From Oscillospiraceae bacterium (GTDB taxonomy: Bacteria > Bacillota > Clostridia > Oscillospirales > Oscillospiraceae): a DNA stretch of 64,000 nucleotides. Positions 1 to 8,230 of this stretch are shown piece after piece. Every line of letters begins with the position of its first letter. Position 1 is the stretch's first letter. The position numbers were made by a program, and so were the translations under genes. The notes under the pieces are model-generated. The model ran no database searches. It had not been told where the DNA came from and saw only the letters and a list, made by a program, of their open reading frames with translations. The stretch lies in assembly GCA_015067845.1 (NCBI GenBank), contig SVLT01000004.1:62001-126000 (forward strand), in the 5' to 3' direction.

Positions 1-664
1 CCCACAGCTGCTGAAAAAGCTGTCCTTCGACACTTGGGAGGATATGTACGCCGCCATCGGCTACGGCGGTCTGACTGCCGTCAAGGCGGTGGGACGCATC
101 CGGGACGACATCAACCGGGCGCTGAAAAATCAGCAGAGCGACAAGCAGATGACCCCCTCCGTTTTGCGCAATGTGGGCGATCCGGAGGCCGGAAAGGCCA
201 ACCGCCACGCGGTCAACGGCATCATTGTGGAGGATATCGACTCCTGCATGATCAAGTTCGCCAAGTGCTGCACCCCCGTGCCGGGTGACGGCATCATCGG
301 CTTTATCACCAAGGGCTTCGGCGTTTCCATTCACCGTATCGACTGCCCCAACACCGCAAACCGCCACGAGCCCATTCAGGCGGCCCGGTGGGTCAATGTG
401 CGCTGGGCCAACCAGGATTCCCAACCCTTCGACACCACATTGGAGCTGGAATGTGTCACCCGGGACGGTCTGCTGCTGGATGTGGCGACCATCATGACTT
501 CCAACCGCATCCGCACCAAGGAGCTCAACGGCAAGGATCTGCCCGGCGGCAAGAGTGTGTTTACTGTCCGCTTTGAGGTCAAGGATGTGGACGAATTGGA
601 GTCCATCCGCAATAAGCTGATGGCCATTCCCGATGTGATCAGTTCCAGACGGGGGCAGAACTAA
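1..664 (+). CDS. relA: RelA/SpoT-family (p)ppGpp synthetase/hydrolase, C-terminal part (5' end outside window)
   Basis: The open frame runs from base 2 without a start, so only the C-terminal regulatory half is present. It has the ribosome-sensing zinc-finger/RIS region with a KFAKCCTPVPGD motif (around bases 262-297), followed by GDGIIGF and an ACT domain with LECVTRDGLLLDVATI. In long RSH enzymes this half senses deacylated tRNA on the ribosome and controls the alarmone synthetase and hydrolase domains, which would lie to the left. A dtd gene follows, a gene order common in Firmicutes. Family assignment is firm; whether it is the bifunctional Rel cannot be judged without the N-terminal half. 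Confidence 0.93.
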   Translation, partial: PQLLKKLSFDTWEDMYAAIGYGGLTAVKAVGRIRDDINRALKNQQSDKQMTPSVLRNVGDPEAGKANRHAVNGIIVEDIDSCMIKFAKCCTPVPGDGIIGFITKGFGVSIHRIDCPNTANRHEPIQAARWVNVRWANQDSQPFDTTLELECVTRDGLLLDVATIMTSNRIRTKELNGKDLPGGKSVFTVRFEVKDVDELESIRNKLMAIPDVISSRRGQN

Positions 665-671
665 GGCCCTC

Positions 672-827
672 AAAGCCTTCTCCTTGAGGAGAAGGTGCCG
701 AGCACATGCGAGGCGGATGTGGTGGTGTCGCCGAAGGCGACAATTATAAGTATGCTGCTGACGCAGCAACACCACATCAGTCAAAAATCAAAGATTTTTG
801 CCAGCTTCTCCTCAAGGAGAAGCCTTT
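672..827. repeat. MITE-like palindromic element with 26-bp terminal inverted repeats
   Basis: The left end (672-697) and right end (802-827) are near-perfect inverted repeats, 24 of 26 bases matching, and each end is itself a small palindrome (CTCCTTGAGGAG type). An inner arm pair, GATGTGGTG near 716 and CACCACATC near 770, extends the foldback. It fills the relA-dtd gap and has no coding capacity I accept. The adjacent CTCCC/GGGAG hairpin at about 836-851 may belong to the same composite. Non-autonomous mobile element is the likely reading; no target-site duplication was identified. Confidence 0.7.
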
Positions 828-870
828 GGCGACATCTCCCCTCAAAGGGAGCCTTGAAAGGACTATCTCC

Positions 871-1338
871 ATGCGTGCTGTATTAACAAGAGTAAATTCC
901 GCCTCCGTTGCCATTGACGGCGAGGTGGTTGGCAAAATTGGAAAGGGCTTTCTCATTTTGCTGGGCGTTGGCCCCAACGATACAGAAAAAGAGTGCCGCT
1001 ATCTGGCAGAAAAGGCTCTTGGTCTGCGAGTTTTCGAGGACGAAAACGGCAAAATGAACCTAGGTCTGGATGCTGTGAACGGTCAGGTACTGGTGGTCAG
1101 CCAGTTCACCCTCTACGGCAACTGCCGCAAGGGCCGCCGGCCCAGCTTTGCCGAGGCCGCAGGCCCGGAATTGGGCAACGAGCTGTACGAGAAATTCCTT
1201 TCCATCTGCGAAGAGCTGGGTTACCCCCCTCAGCACGGCCGCTTCGGCGCGGATATGCAGGTGGAGTCCGTCAACGACGGCCCGGTGACCCTCATTCTGG
1301 ACACCGAACAGCTGATGGACACCCCCAGACGAGGATAA
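871..1338 (+). CDS. dtd: D-aminoacyl-tRNA deacylase
   Basis: Dtd hydrolyses D-amino acids (D-Tyr and others) and glycine mischarged on tRNA. The 155-residue product is the normal length. It begins MRAVLTRVNSASVAIDG, carries the SQFTLYGNCRKGRRPSF active-site segment and ends with the Gly-cisPro type motif NDGPVTLIL. The ATG at 871 was preferred over an upstream in-frame start at 706 because the first 55 residues of the longer frame are encoded by the palindromic repeat and the family starts exactly here. GAAAGGA lies 9 bases upstream. The next gene follows the stop codon directly. Confidence 0.95.
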   Translation: MRAVLTRVNSASVAIDGEVVGKIGKGFLILLGVGPNDTEKECRYLAEKALGLRVFEDENGKMNLGLDAVNGQVLVVSQFTLYGNCRKGRRPSFAEAAGPELGNELYEKFLSICEELGYPPQHGRFGADMQVESVNDGPVTLILDTEQLMDTPRRG

Positions 1339-1926
1339 ATGATGCAAAATATTCACACCCTGACCCTTGGTCTGTACCAGGTCAACTGCTATATCGTGCA
1401 TAACGAGGGTTCTGACCGCTGTGTGGTCATCGACCCCGGCTACGAGCCTAAGAAAATTGCCGCTTTTCTCGGTGAAAAGGGCCTGAAATTAGAGGCCATT
1501 CTGCTGACCCACGGTCATTTTGACCATGTGGGGGCAGTCAAGGATTTGGTCGACGCCACCGGATGCCGGGTGTTTCTCCGCCCGGAGGAGCACACCATGC
1601 CCCAAATGCTCACTGCCGGGAAGCTGTACGCCACGGACGAATATCCGGCGCAGTTTCAAATTGCCGGCATGACCTTTACCGTTCTGCACACCCCGGGGCA
1701 TACCCCCGGCTCTGTATGTCTGATTTGTGAGGATACCATGTTCAGCGGCGACACCCTGTTTGCCGGCTCCTGCGGACGCACCGACCTGCCCGGGGGCGAC
1801 TGGGCGACCATTCAGACCTCTCTCGGAAAACTGAGAGACCTGCCCGGGGATCACCGGGTATTCCCCGGCCACGGGGAAAGCACCACCCTTGCGCAGGAAA
1901 GGCAGTGCAATCCCTATTTGAGGTAA
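1339..1926 (+). CDS. MBL-fold metallo-hydrolase (glyoxalase II-like)
   Basis: This 195-residue cytosolic metallo-beta-lactamase-fold hydrolase has the di-metal motif THGHFDH (His58, His60, Asp62, His63), then HTPGHTPGS, SGDTLF and the terminal FPGHG histidine. The fold includes glyoxalase II and short thioester or persulfide hydrolases; the substrate cannot be read from the sequence. Its ATG begins immediately after the dtd stop and hemZ starts four bases after its end, so it is translated as part of the same operon. Proteins of this size at this position in Clostridia are usually annotated only as MBL-fold hydrolases. Confidence 0.9.
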   Translation: MMQNIHTLTLGLYQVNCYIVHNEGSDRCVVIDPGYEPKKIAAFLGEKGLKLEAILLTHGHFDHVGAVKDLVDATGCRVFLRPEEHTMPQMLTAGKLYATDEYPAQFQIAGMTFTVLHTPGHTPGSVCLICEDTMFSGDTLFAGSCGRTDLPGGDWATIQTSLGKLRDLPGDHRVFPGHGESTTLAQERQCNPYLR

Positions 1927-1930
1927 CACT

Positions 1931-3361
1931 ATGAAACTGACACTCATGGGTCACGATGACCGCTATGCCGTGGAGCAGCTGCAAATGGCTCTGTTTTCTA
2001 TCAATGAAGACGGGGAGGCCGTATCTTCCCTGCACCGGGGCAAAACCTGGCTCACCGCCACTGCGAAGATCACCCTTGGCGGCAAGACTGCCACCGCATC
2101 CAAGCGGCTTAAAAAAGCGGACGAGACCGTCCGTCTGCGCCGGCGGATCTTACAGCAGAGCTACTATCTGGCGGCGGTGCAGCTGCTGGGGAAGCCCTCT
2201 GCCTGGGGCGCTCTGGCCGGCGTGCGACCCACCAAAATATCCACCAAACATCTTCTGGACGGCGGCACAGAAAAGTCCGCAGAAAAGCTGTTGGAGGATG
2301 TGTACTATGTCACGCCCCAGCGTAGAAAGCTGGCGGTGGACTGCTCCGTTTCCACAGTAAACGCCACCCGTCTGCTGGAAAATACGGACATTTCCCTCTA
2401 TGTGGGCATCCCCTTCTGCCCCACCCGGTGCAGCTATTGTAGCTTTGTCAGCCGCACCATCGGCTCCCAGACAAATCTGATGGAGCCCTATCTTAACGCA
2501 CTTTTGCAGGAAATTGCCGTCACCGGCAAACTGTTGGAAAACTCCGGACGATACGTGCGTACCCTTTACATAGGGGGCGGCACGCCCACCACCTTGTCTA
2601 CGCCCCAAATGGTAAGGCTTCTGGATGCCATCCGGGAGTCCTTTGATCTGTCCCGGTGTATCGAGTTTACCGTTGAAGGCGGCAGGCCGGACACTTTGGA
2701 CGCAGAAAAGCTGCTGGCCATCCGTCAGCATGGGGCGGATCGCATGAGCATCAATCCCCAGACTATGGTGGACAGCGTACTTGCCGCCTGCAAGCGGCCT
2801 CACACCGCTGACGATGTTCTTCGTGCCTATGAATGGGCGAAAAACGCCGGATTCAAGGCCATCAACATGGATCTGATCGCAGGCCTGCCCACGGATGATT
2901 TTGACGGATTCCGTCATTCCCTGGATACCGTCGCCGCATTGCGGCCTGCCAATATCACCGTCCACACCCTGGCGCTGAAAAAGGGCGCAGACCTGTTTGA
3001 AAGCCGGGAGAATCTCTCCCACGCCGACCAGGTATCCCGGATGGTGGACTACTCCGAGGACACGCTGCGCGCTCTGGGCTACAAGCCCTACTATCTCTAC
3101 CGGCAAAAATATATGTCCGGCTCTTTTGAGAATGTGGGCTGGTCTCTGGACGGTCTGGACTGCCTGTATAACATCTACATGATGGAAGAAGTTCATACCA
3201 TCCTCTCTCTTGGGGGCGGCGGCATGAACAAAGTCAATCTGCCGGACGGCACATTGCAGCGCTTCCACAACCCCAAATTCCCGGAGCAGTACATTGAAAT
3301 GCTGCCCCAGGTACTGGAAGACAAAAGGCGTATTTTTGAGCTGATGAAAGGAAGTATTTAA
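1931..3361 (+). CDS. hemZ: HemZ-type radical SAM protein (coproporphyrinogen dehydrogenase family)
   Basis: This 476-residue radical SAM enzyme has the cluster motif CPTRCSYC (Cys163, Cys167, Cys170) after a roughly 160-residue N-terminal extension typical of HemZ. Other markers are LYIGGGTPTTLS, the HemZ-like EFTVEGGRPDT and the SAM-binding GG segment. HemZ proteins are annotated as oxygen-independent coproporphyrinogen III oxidases, although this subfamily's role in haem synthesis is less certain than HemN's. No other haem gene lies nearby, and relA-dtd-hemZ is a conserved Firmicute cluster. The downstream amidohydrolase homologue begins one base after the stop. Confidence 0.88.
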   Translation: MKLTLMGHDDRYAVEQLQMALFSINEDGEAVSSLHRGKTWLTATAKITLGGKTATASKRLKKADETVRLRRRILQQSYYLAAVQLLGKPSAWGALAGVRPTKISTKHLLDGGTEKSAEKLLEDVYYVTPQRRKLAVDCSVSTVNATRLLENTDISLYVGIPFCPTRCSYCSFVSRTIGSQTNLMEPYLNALLQEIAVTGKLLENSGRYVRTLYIGGGTPTTLSTPQMVRLLDAIRESFDLSRCIEFTVEGGRPDTLDAEKLLAIRQHGADRMSINPQTMVDSVLAACKRPHTADDVLRAYEWAKNAGFKAINMDLIAGLPTDDFDGFRHSLDTVAALRPANITVHTLALKKGADLFESRENLSHADQVSRMVDYSEDTLRALGYKPYYLYRQKYMSGSFENVGWSLDGLDCLYNIYMMEEVHTILSLGGGGMNKVNLPDGTLQRFHNPKFPEQYIEMLPQVLEDKRRIFELMKGSI

Positions 3362-3362
3362 C

Positions 3363-4679
3363 TTGGATACTTTGATCGCCAATGTGACCGTTGTCACCAT
3401 GAATGACAAAATGGATGTCTTGTTTGGGGCATACCTGGGCGTGGAAGCGGGTAAAATTTCTTACTTAGGAAAAACCGCCCCGGAGAAGCAGCCCAAGACC
3501 ATCATTGACGGCACCGGTATGGTGCTGATGCCGGGTCTTGTGAACTGCCACACCCAGCTTGCCACCACCGTGCTGCGCAGCTATCTGGATGACCTGAGCA
3601 GCACCGAAGCTCTGGAAGAACAGCTGAAAAAAGAGGCGAAAATGGACGCCCGGGGTGCAAAGGCCGCGGCCCTGCTGGGCATTGCGGAGTGCCTGCGCTT
3701 TGGCGTGACCTCCGTTTCCGATCTGTATTACTACCCGGATGCCACCGCTGAGGCTATCGCAGAAAGCGGCATCAAGGGCAATGTGGCCCTGTCCGCTTAT
3801 CGGTTCATCGACGAAAACGAGGAATTTGACTTCGATACCGATGAGCAATGTCAGGAGCTTGCCCGTATCACCGAAAAATGGCACGGTCATGACGAGGGTC
3901 GCATCAAGATCGATGCCGGTCTTCACGCCGAATACACCAGCAACTACAAGCTGTGGGAAGGTCTGGTGGGCTTTGCCGCGGAAAAGGGCTTGGGTTTGCA
4001 GCTGCATCTGGCTGAGACCCAAAACGAAGCCGACTCCTGCTTGGATCGCACCGGTCTCGGCCCGGCTGAGCTTCTGAACTGCCATGGCATTTTCAATGTG
4101 CCCGTCACCGCGGTGGGCTGCGCCTGTCTGTCGGAAACGGAGCAGAAGCTTTTGGGCAAGAAAAAGGCCACCGCTGTGGCCTGTCCCCTCACCGCCGCCA
4201 AAAAAGGCCAGCCGGTCACGCCCATCCTTTCCAGCGTCCGTGCCGGCATGAATGTGGCATTGGGCACAAGCGGCGCGTTGGATGCCGGAAATATGGATAT
4301 GTTTGAGGTTCTGCGCGGTGCCGCCATGGCGACCCGTGCATCGGCAGAAAACGCCGCCGCACTCCCCGCCTCTGCCGCCCTGATGATGGCAACCTCCTGC
4401 GGCGCAAGAGCCCAGGGACGGGACGCAGAATGCGGCATGATCAAGGTGGGCATGGATGCCGACCTATGTCTGGTGGACTTCTCCGCGCCCCACCTGATGC
4501 CCTGTCACAATGTCCCCAACGCGCTGGTGTTCAGCGCCAAGGGCGGCGATGTGGCTATGACCATGGTCCGGGGCAAAATTCTGTATCAAAACGGCCAGTT
4601 CCCCACCATTGACCTGAAAAATATGGTGGAAGAGCTGACCACCTACGCCATTCCCCGTCTTTTCGCCGGGGAGAATTGA
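3363..4679 (+). CDS. Amidohydrolase-family protein with degenerate metal site (MtaD/SsnA-like)
   Basis: The 438-residue protein follows the layout of cytosine-deaminase/5'-methylthioadenosine-deaminase amidohydrolases: a composite N-terminal beta domain (LIANVTVVT), PGLVNCHTQ, LHLAET (His215) and a closing beta strand. Key residues differ. The first-strand HxH is HTQ (His63, Gln65), the AHC motif reads GCACLSE, the SVAHCP-type stretch reads AVACP, and the catalytic GTDG aspartate is Ser303 in GTSG. I infer that it does not act as an ordinary zinc hydrolase. The start is TTG; it begins one base after hemZ and captures the expected first beta strand, while the first ATG would remove it. Confidence 0.85.
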   Translation: MDTLIANVTVVTMNDKMDVLFGAYLGVEAGKISYLGKTAPEKQPKTIIDGTGMVLMPGLVNCHTQLATTVLRSYLDDLSSTEALEEQLKKEAKMDARGAKAAALLGIAECLRFGVTSVSDLYYYPDATAEAIAESGIKGNVALSAYRFIDENEEFDFDTDEQCQELARITEKWHGHDEGRIKIDAGLHAEYTSNYKLWEGLVGFAAEKGLGLQLHLAETQNEADSCLDRTGLGPAELLNCHGIFNVPVTAVGCACLSETEQKLLGKKKATAVACPLTAAKKGQPVTPILSSVRAGMNVALGTSGALDAGNMDMFEVLRGAAMATRASAENAAALPASAALMMATSCGARAQGRDAECGMIKVGMDADLCLVDFSAPHLMPCHNVPNALVFSAKGGDVAMTMVRGKILYQNGQFPTIDLKNMVEELTTYAIPRLFAGEN

Positions 4680-4689
4680 GGAAAGCCTT

Positions 4690-6288
4690 ATGTCCGAAAC
4701 ACCGAAAAAGCAATCCTTCCTCCATGGCACAGCGCTGCTTGCCATGGCCACCGCCATCGTAAAGGTCATCGGCGCGCTGTATAAAATTCCGCTGAACGCC
4801 ATCATCGGCGAGCAGGGCTTTGGTTATTACAGCACCGCCTATGAAATTTATACGGTGCTGTTGATGATCTCCACCGCCGGTCTGCCGGTGGCCATGAGCC
4901 GGATGATCGCCAAGTCAAGCTCCCTGGATCACTATCGCCAGGTGCGCAAAATTTACACCGTTTGCCGCACCATCTTCCTGACCCTGGGTTTGGTGGGCGC
5001 GCTGCTGATGACTCTGTTCTGCAAGCAGCTTGCCCAGTTCCAACAGCAGCCCGACGCATGGGCCGCCATTGGCGCCCTGGGCCCCTGCTGCTTCCTCATC
5101 TGCCTGATGAGCACCTACCGGGGCTTCTTCCAGGGGCAGGGCAATATGCTCCCCACCTCGGTGTCTCAGGTCATCGAGGCCATTACCAAGCTGGTGGTGG
5201 GTATTGCCGGCGCGCTGTTGGTGGTGCACTACTCCCAGAGCGTCTCCCTGGCCGCAGGCGCGGCCATTATGGGCGTGACCGTCAGCTGCCTGGTGTCCTC
5301 TTTCTATCTGAATTACTGCTTCCGCAAGGCTTTCAAGCAGATGCCCCAGTCCTGCGAGGAAACTGACTCCGGTAAGGACATTGCCAAGGGCCTGCTGTCC
5401 ATCGCCATTCCCATTACCATCGGTTCTGCCGGTCTGCAGCTGCTGACGGTGCTGGAAACCAAGATCTACATGACCCAGCTGCTGAAAACCCTGACCCAAG
5501 ATGTGGCTGACACCCAAAAAGGCATTTACAGCATGGCACTGACCATTTTCAATATGCCCTGTGCATTCATCACCCCCATCACCATTTCTATCATTCCCGC
5601 CATCACTTCCCAGCTGACTCTTGGCAACAACAAGGCCGCAAAAGCAACGGAGGAGTCCTCCGCCCGGGTCAGCGCCCTGATCTCCATGCCCTGTGCCTTC
5701 GGTCTTTTCCTGCTTGCTCAGCCGGTGACCCAGCTTCTGGGCGGTTACACCGGGGAAAAGCTGGAGCTGGCTACCCGGCTGATGTCGGTTTTGGGCGTGT
5801 GCATCGTTTTCAATTCCATGGTGCTGCTGACCACCGCCATCATGCAGGCCCACGGCCATGAAAAGCTGCCGGTGGTGAATATGTTCGTAGGCGGTTTTGT
5901 AAAGCTTGCCGCCGTATTCATCCTCACGGGAAATCCGGCAATCGGCATCGTGGGTACGCCCATCGGCAGTCTGCTATGCTACCTGTGCATTACGGTTCTG
6001 AACCTGTTTTCCATGCGTCGGGTGCTTTCCGAGCCCCCCGCCATCGTCAAGCAAATGTTCCGGGCATTTCTGGCCGCGGCCCTCATGGGCGCCTGCGCCT
6101 GGGGTTCCTGGAAGGGACTGCAAATGCTCCTGGGAACAGATATGAGCCGCTTGATTGCCTGCGCTGTTCCCGTTGCCGTGGGCGTGGTGGTTTATGTGAT
6201 TGCCGCCGTAAAATTGCGGGCGATCACCCGGGAAGACTGCTTATTGCTGCCAAAGGGCGAAAAAATTGCGAATTTGTTGCATTTGTGA
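4690..6288 (+). CDS. Polysaccharide/lipid flippase, YabM/SpoVB-like (MOP superfamily)
   Basis: The 532-residue integral membrane protein has about 14 hydrophobic helices and the opening FLHGTALLAMATAIVKVIGALYK pattern of the PST/SpoVB branch of the MOP superfamily, cut here to the recognisable beginning FLHGTALLAMATAIVKV. Members such as SpoVB, YtgP and YabM are thought to flip lipid-linked cell-wall or spore-cortex precursors. In Bacillus subtilis a yabM-type gene lies just upstream of yabO, and here rqcP follows two genes later, which favours the YabM assignment over MurJ. The ATG at 4690 follows GGAAAGCC. Substrate is not determined by sequence. Confidence 0.88.
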   Translation: MSETPKKQSFLHGTALLAMATAIVKVIGALYKIPLNAIIGEQGFGYYSTAYEIYTVLLMISTAGLPVAMSRMIAKSSSLDHYRQVRKIYTVCRTIFLTLGLVGALLMTLFCKQLAQFQQQPDAWAAIGALGPCCFLICLMSTYRGFFQGQGNMLPTSVSQVIEAITKLVVGIAGALLVVHYSQSVSLAAGAAIMGVTVSCLVSSFYLNYCFRKAFKQMPQSCEETDSGKDIAKGLLSIAIPITIGSAGLQLLTVLETKIYMTQLLKTLTQDVADTQKGIYSMALTIFNMPCAFITPITISIIPAITSQLTLGNNKAAKATEESSARVSALISMPCAFGLFLLAQPVTQLLGGYTGEKLELATRLMSVLGVCIVFNSMVLLTTAIMQAHGHEKLPVVNMFVGGFVKLAAVFILTGNPAIGIVGTPIGSLLCYLCITVLNLFSMRRVLSEPPAIVKQMFRAFLAAALMGACAWGSWKGLQMLLGTDMSRLIACAVPVAVGVVVYVIAAVKLRAITREDCLLLPKGEKIANLLHL

Positions 6289-6299
6289 TAAAAAAGCAC

Positions 6300-6328
6300 T
6301 TGCATTTCCCTAAAAATTGTGATAATTT
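6300..6328 (+). promoter_or_regulatory. Probable promoter of the HU gene
   Basis: TTGCAT at 6300-6305 and TAATTT at 6323-6328 are separated by 17 bases in an AT-rich gap after the flippase gene. AGAGG lies upstream of the HU ATG at 6367. HU is an abundant protein, so a promoter of its own is expected. Confidence 0.55.
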
Positions 6329-6366
6329 ATTAGTGCTTTATTTTATAAGAAAGAGGTAATTTTATT

Positions 6367-6642
6367 ATGAATAAGACCGAACTCATCGCCGCCGTCGCAG
6401 AGAAGGCTGGCCTGTCCAAGAAGGATGCAGAGCGTGCTCTGAACGCCACCATCGACGCTATCACCGCCAGCCTGGTTGCAGGCGACAAGGTCCAGGTTTC
6501 TGGCTTTGGCATCTTCGAGGCTAAGAAGCGCGAAGCTCGCACCGGCCGCAACCCCCGCACCAAGGAGACCATCCAGATTCCCGCTACCCGCCTGCCCGCT
6601 TTCAAGGCCAGCAAGACCTTGAAGGACGCTGTTGCAAAGTAA
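6367..6642 (+). CDS. hup: HU-family nucleoid protein
   Basis: The 91-residue basic histone-like protein has the standard length and opening MNKTELIAAVAEKAGLSKKDAE, shown here as MNKTELIAAVAEKAG. The DNA-wrapping arm GRNPRTKETIQIPA sits near residues 55-68. HU dimers bend DNA and shape the nucleoid. It lies between the flippase and rqcP, a position where Bacillus carries a MazG-type gene (yabN). Codon use is strongly biased to preferred codons, in keeping with high expression. Confidence 0.96.
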   Translation: MNKTELIAAVAEKAGLSKKDAERALNATIDAITASLVAGDKVQVSGFGIFEAKKREARTGRNPRTKETIQIPATRLPAFKASKTLKDAVAK

Positions 6643-6645
6643 GAA

Positions 6646-6885
6646 ATGCGTCTTGACAAGTATCTGAAGGTCTCCCGGCTGATCAAGCGGCGGACCGTTG
6701 CCAACGAAGCCTGCGACAATGGGCGCGTCAGCGTCAATGGCCGGGTGGTAAAGGCCAGTTACGAAGTGAAGATCGGTGACCGGTTAGAGATCACCATGGG
6801 CCCCCGTACGGTGGCCGTGGAGGTCTTGCAGGTAGCCGAGACCGTCCGCAAGGACGATGCAAGCGCCATGTATAAGGAAATCTAA
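6646..6885 (+). CDS. rqcP: S4-domain RNA-binding protein RqcP (YabO)
   Basis: This 79-residue protein is almost entirely an S4 RNA-binding domain (MRLDKYLKVSRLIKRRTVA, then GRVSVNGRVVKASYEVKIGD). RqcP binds the 50S subunit with RqcH and supports C-terminal alanine tailing during ribosome-associated quality control in Firmicutes. The Hsp15 family is the alternative name, but the length and the flippase-HU-S4 context fit YabO/RqcP. It starts three bases after the hup stop, and a bidirectional terminator follows. The yabP/yabQ sporulation genes that often follow are missing. Confidence 0.9.
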   Translation: MRLDKYLKVSRLIKRRTVANEACDNGRVSVNGRVVKASYEVKIGDRLEITMGPRTVAVEVLQVAETVRKDDASAMYKEI

Positions 6886-6919
6886 AAAATGAGGGAAGCA
6901 AAAGCTTCCCTCATTTTTT
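6886..6919. terminator. Bidirectional terminator between rqcP and the ECF component gene
   Basis: AAAAATGAGGGAAGC and GCTTCCCTCATTTTT flank an AAAA loop. It has U-tracts on both strands and serves the convergent rqcP (+) and S-component (-) genes. Confidence 0.9.
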
Positions 6920-7436
6920 AGTAATTGATCTTTTTGATAACCTTTGTGAGCGGGTGGAAAAGAAGTGACACCGTCACCGCTGTGCAGATGGTTTGGGGAA
7001 TCACCGCCGCCAGAGACTGGTAAAAATAGACCTTCGCCGCATTTTCGCTGAACGCAAACATCAGCGGCGTGATCACATCATCCAGCAGGGTGAACAACAC
7101 CGTAAAGATGACCGCAGATGCGGTGGCGATGACCGTTTTCAAAAGCGCATTTTTCCCAGTTAAACGCGCACCCAGCCATCCGAAAAAGATGGCAAACAGG
7201 TTGTAATACATCAAATACAGCACGATGACATTGATCTGGAAACCAAAAATGAAGCACCTCAGCAGCGAAAAGGTGGTTGCAATGGCAATGCCATGGCGCA
7301 CGCCGTAGCACCAGCAAAAGCTGAGCAGCATCACTGTGACGATCTCAATGCCGCTGACGCTGCTGAGCGCCAGCTGTCCGGCGATCAGCAAGGCCACGCA
7401 CATGGCCACCCGGACGACAAATTTCGTCTTGTTCAT
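6918..7436 (-). CDS. ECF-type transporter S component, probably cobalamin-specific
   Basis: This 172-residue membrane protein has about six hydrophobic helices and a short charged C-terminus (LTKVIKKINY), the size and pattern of ECF substrate-binding S components. Sequence alone does not give the ligand. The gene overlaps the stop of a DUF4430 lipoprotein by one base, and both lie downstream of a cobalamin riboswitch, so vitamin B12 or a precursor is the inferred cargo (CbrT-like). The general ECF-T and ATPase subunits are not in the window and would be shared from elsewhere, as in group II ECF systems. Confidence 0.75.
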   Translation of the reverse strand: MNKTKFVVRVAMCVALLIAGQLALSSVSGIEIVTVMLLSFCWCYGVRHGIAIATTFSLLRCFIFGFQINVIVLYLMYYNLFAIFFGWLGARLTGKNALLKTVIATASAVIFTVLFTLLDDVITPLMFAFSENAAKVYFYQSLAAVIPQTICTAVTVSLLFHPLTKVIKKINY

Positions 7437-7906
7437 CAGCTAAAAGACTTGTAGACCCAGATATACAGCTGATCCGCCTTGATCACCAGGGTCTCAGCAC
7501 CGGAAATGGCAGAGCCGTACTCGTTGCCTTCGTATTCTACTGTACCCCAGGCCTTGTTGGCATTGTCCTCATCGCTGGTGTAGAGCATCCAGCAGCTGCT
7601 GTAATCGGCAGGATTTTCAACGCCGTTGATGGATGTGATCATGCCGTCGCTGACGGTAAATTCCAGCTCGCCACCGGCTTTGAGGGTCTCCATGTAGTCC
7701 ATCAGGGTCATATCGGTTGCGCCGTTCAGGGCTTCCTGGGTGATCTTGATGATCACATGATCCTCGGTGATGATCAGATTGGTTTCCGGATCGGCCTCCG
7801 GCGTTTCGATCACCAGCGGATCCTGCTGACAGCCGGGCAGAAGTAAAACGCAGGTCATAAGCAGGACAAGCAAAAGGGACAGGGATTTTTTCATTGTGTT
7901 TTTCAT
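7436..7906 (-). CDS. DUF4430 lipoprotein, probable cobalamin-capture protein
   Basis: The 156-residue lipoprotein has a signal peptide ending in LLPGC and then one DUF4430-type domain (about residues 60-150). That domain resembles the ligand-binding domain of intrinsic factor/transcobalamin and recurs in Clostridia next to B12 uptake genes. Markers are DYMETLKAGG, the YSSCWMLY segment and IWVYKSF. The ATG at 7906 is chosen because GGAGGAAAAATT precedes it and the signal peptide starts there; a longer frame to 7981 would run into the leader hairpin. It is translationally coupled to the S component and controlled by the upstream riboswitch. Confidence 0.82.
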   Translation of the reverse strand: MKNTMKKSLSLLLVLLMTCVLLLPGCQQDPLVIETPEADPETNLIITEDHVIIKITQEALNGATDMTLMDYMETLKAGGELEFTVSDGMITSINGVENPADYSSCWMLYTSDEDNANKAWGTVEYEGNEYGSAISGAETLVIKADQLYIWVYKSFS

Positions 7907-7930
7907 AATTTTTCCTCCTGAAAATGATGA

Positions 7931-7960
7931 GGCTGCGGCGTCAAGATCGACGCCGCAGCC
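7931..7960 (-). promoter_or_regulatory. GC-rich leader hairpin between cobalamin riboswitch and lipoprotein RBS
   Basis: GGCTGCGGCGTC and GACGCCGCAGCC form a 12-bp stem with a six-base loop, between the aptamer and the ribosome-binding site. On the transcribed (-) strand it is followed by TCATCATTTTCAGGAGG, so it could be part of the expression platform (weak terminator or RBS-masking stem). On the + strand it is followed by GTTTTTCT, which looks more like a terminator of antisense transcription. Confidence 0.55.
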
Positions 7961-8014
7961 GTTTTTCTGCGACAAACGCACATCCTCGTAGTCACGCGAA
8001 GATGGGGAGATCCA

Positions 8015-8190
8015 TTCCGTAGGTCTTCTGACTTGTGGCTTTTGGGTGCGCTTAACACCCGCAATGCCCTCTGCCTTCCCGGGTCACCCCAGTGACTGGC
8101 TTTCGCCAAAAGAGAACATCATACCACTTACAGCGGCGGTACCGTCCGGGATTCACACCCGGTTATCTTGTTAAGCAGCAAGGGTTCGTC
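8015..8190 (-). ncRNA. Cobalamin riboswitch (adenosylcobalamin-type leader)
   Basis: Read on the minus strand, the region contains the B12-aptamer core GGTGTGAATCCCGGACGG followed by CCGCCGCTGTAAGTGG, and the 3' element CAAGTCAGAAGACCTACGG. These match the conserved core of the RF00174 class. It precedes the DUF4430 lipoprotein and S-component genes. Exact ends are approximate. In this class, ligand binding normally turns expression of uptake genes off. Confidence 0.93.
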
Positions 8191-8230
8191 GCCCCCACCG
8201 CCACGGAACTTCTATCAAATTGTCAAAAGT

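Noticed and set aside
706-870. Upstream extension of dtd into the palindromic element
   Set aside because: Residues from the repeat have no match to Dtd and the conserved protein starts at 871 with its own RBS.
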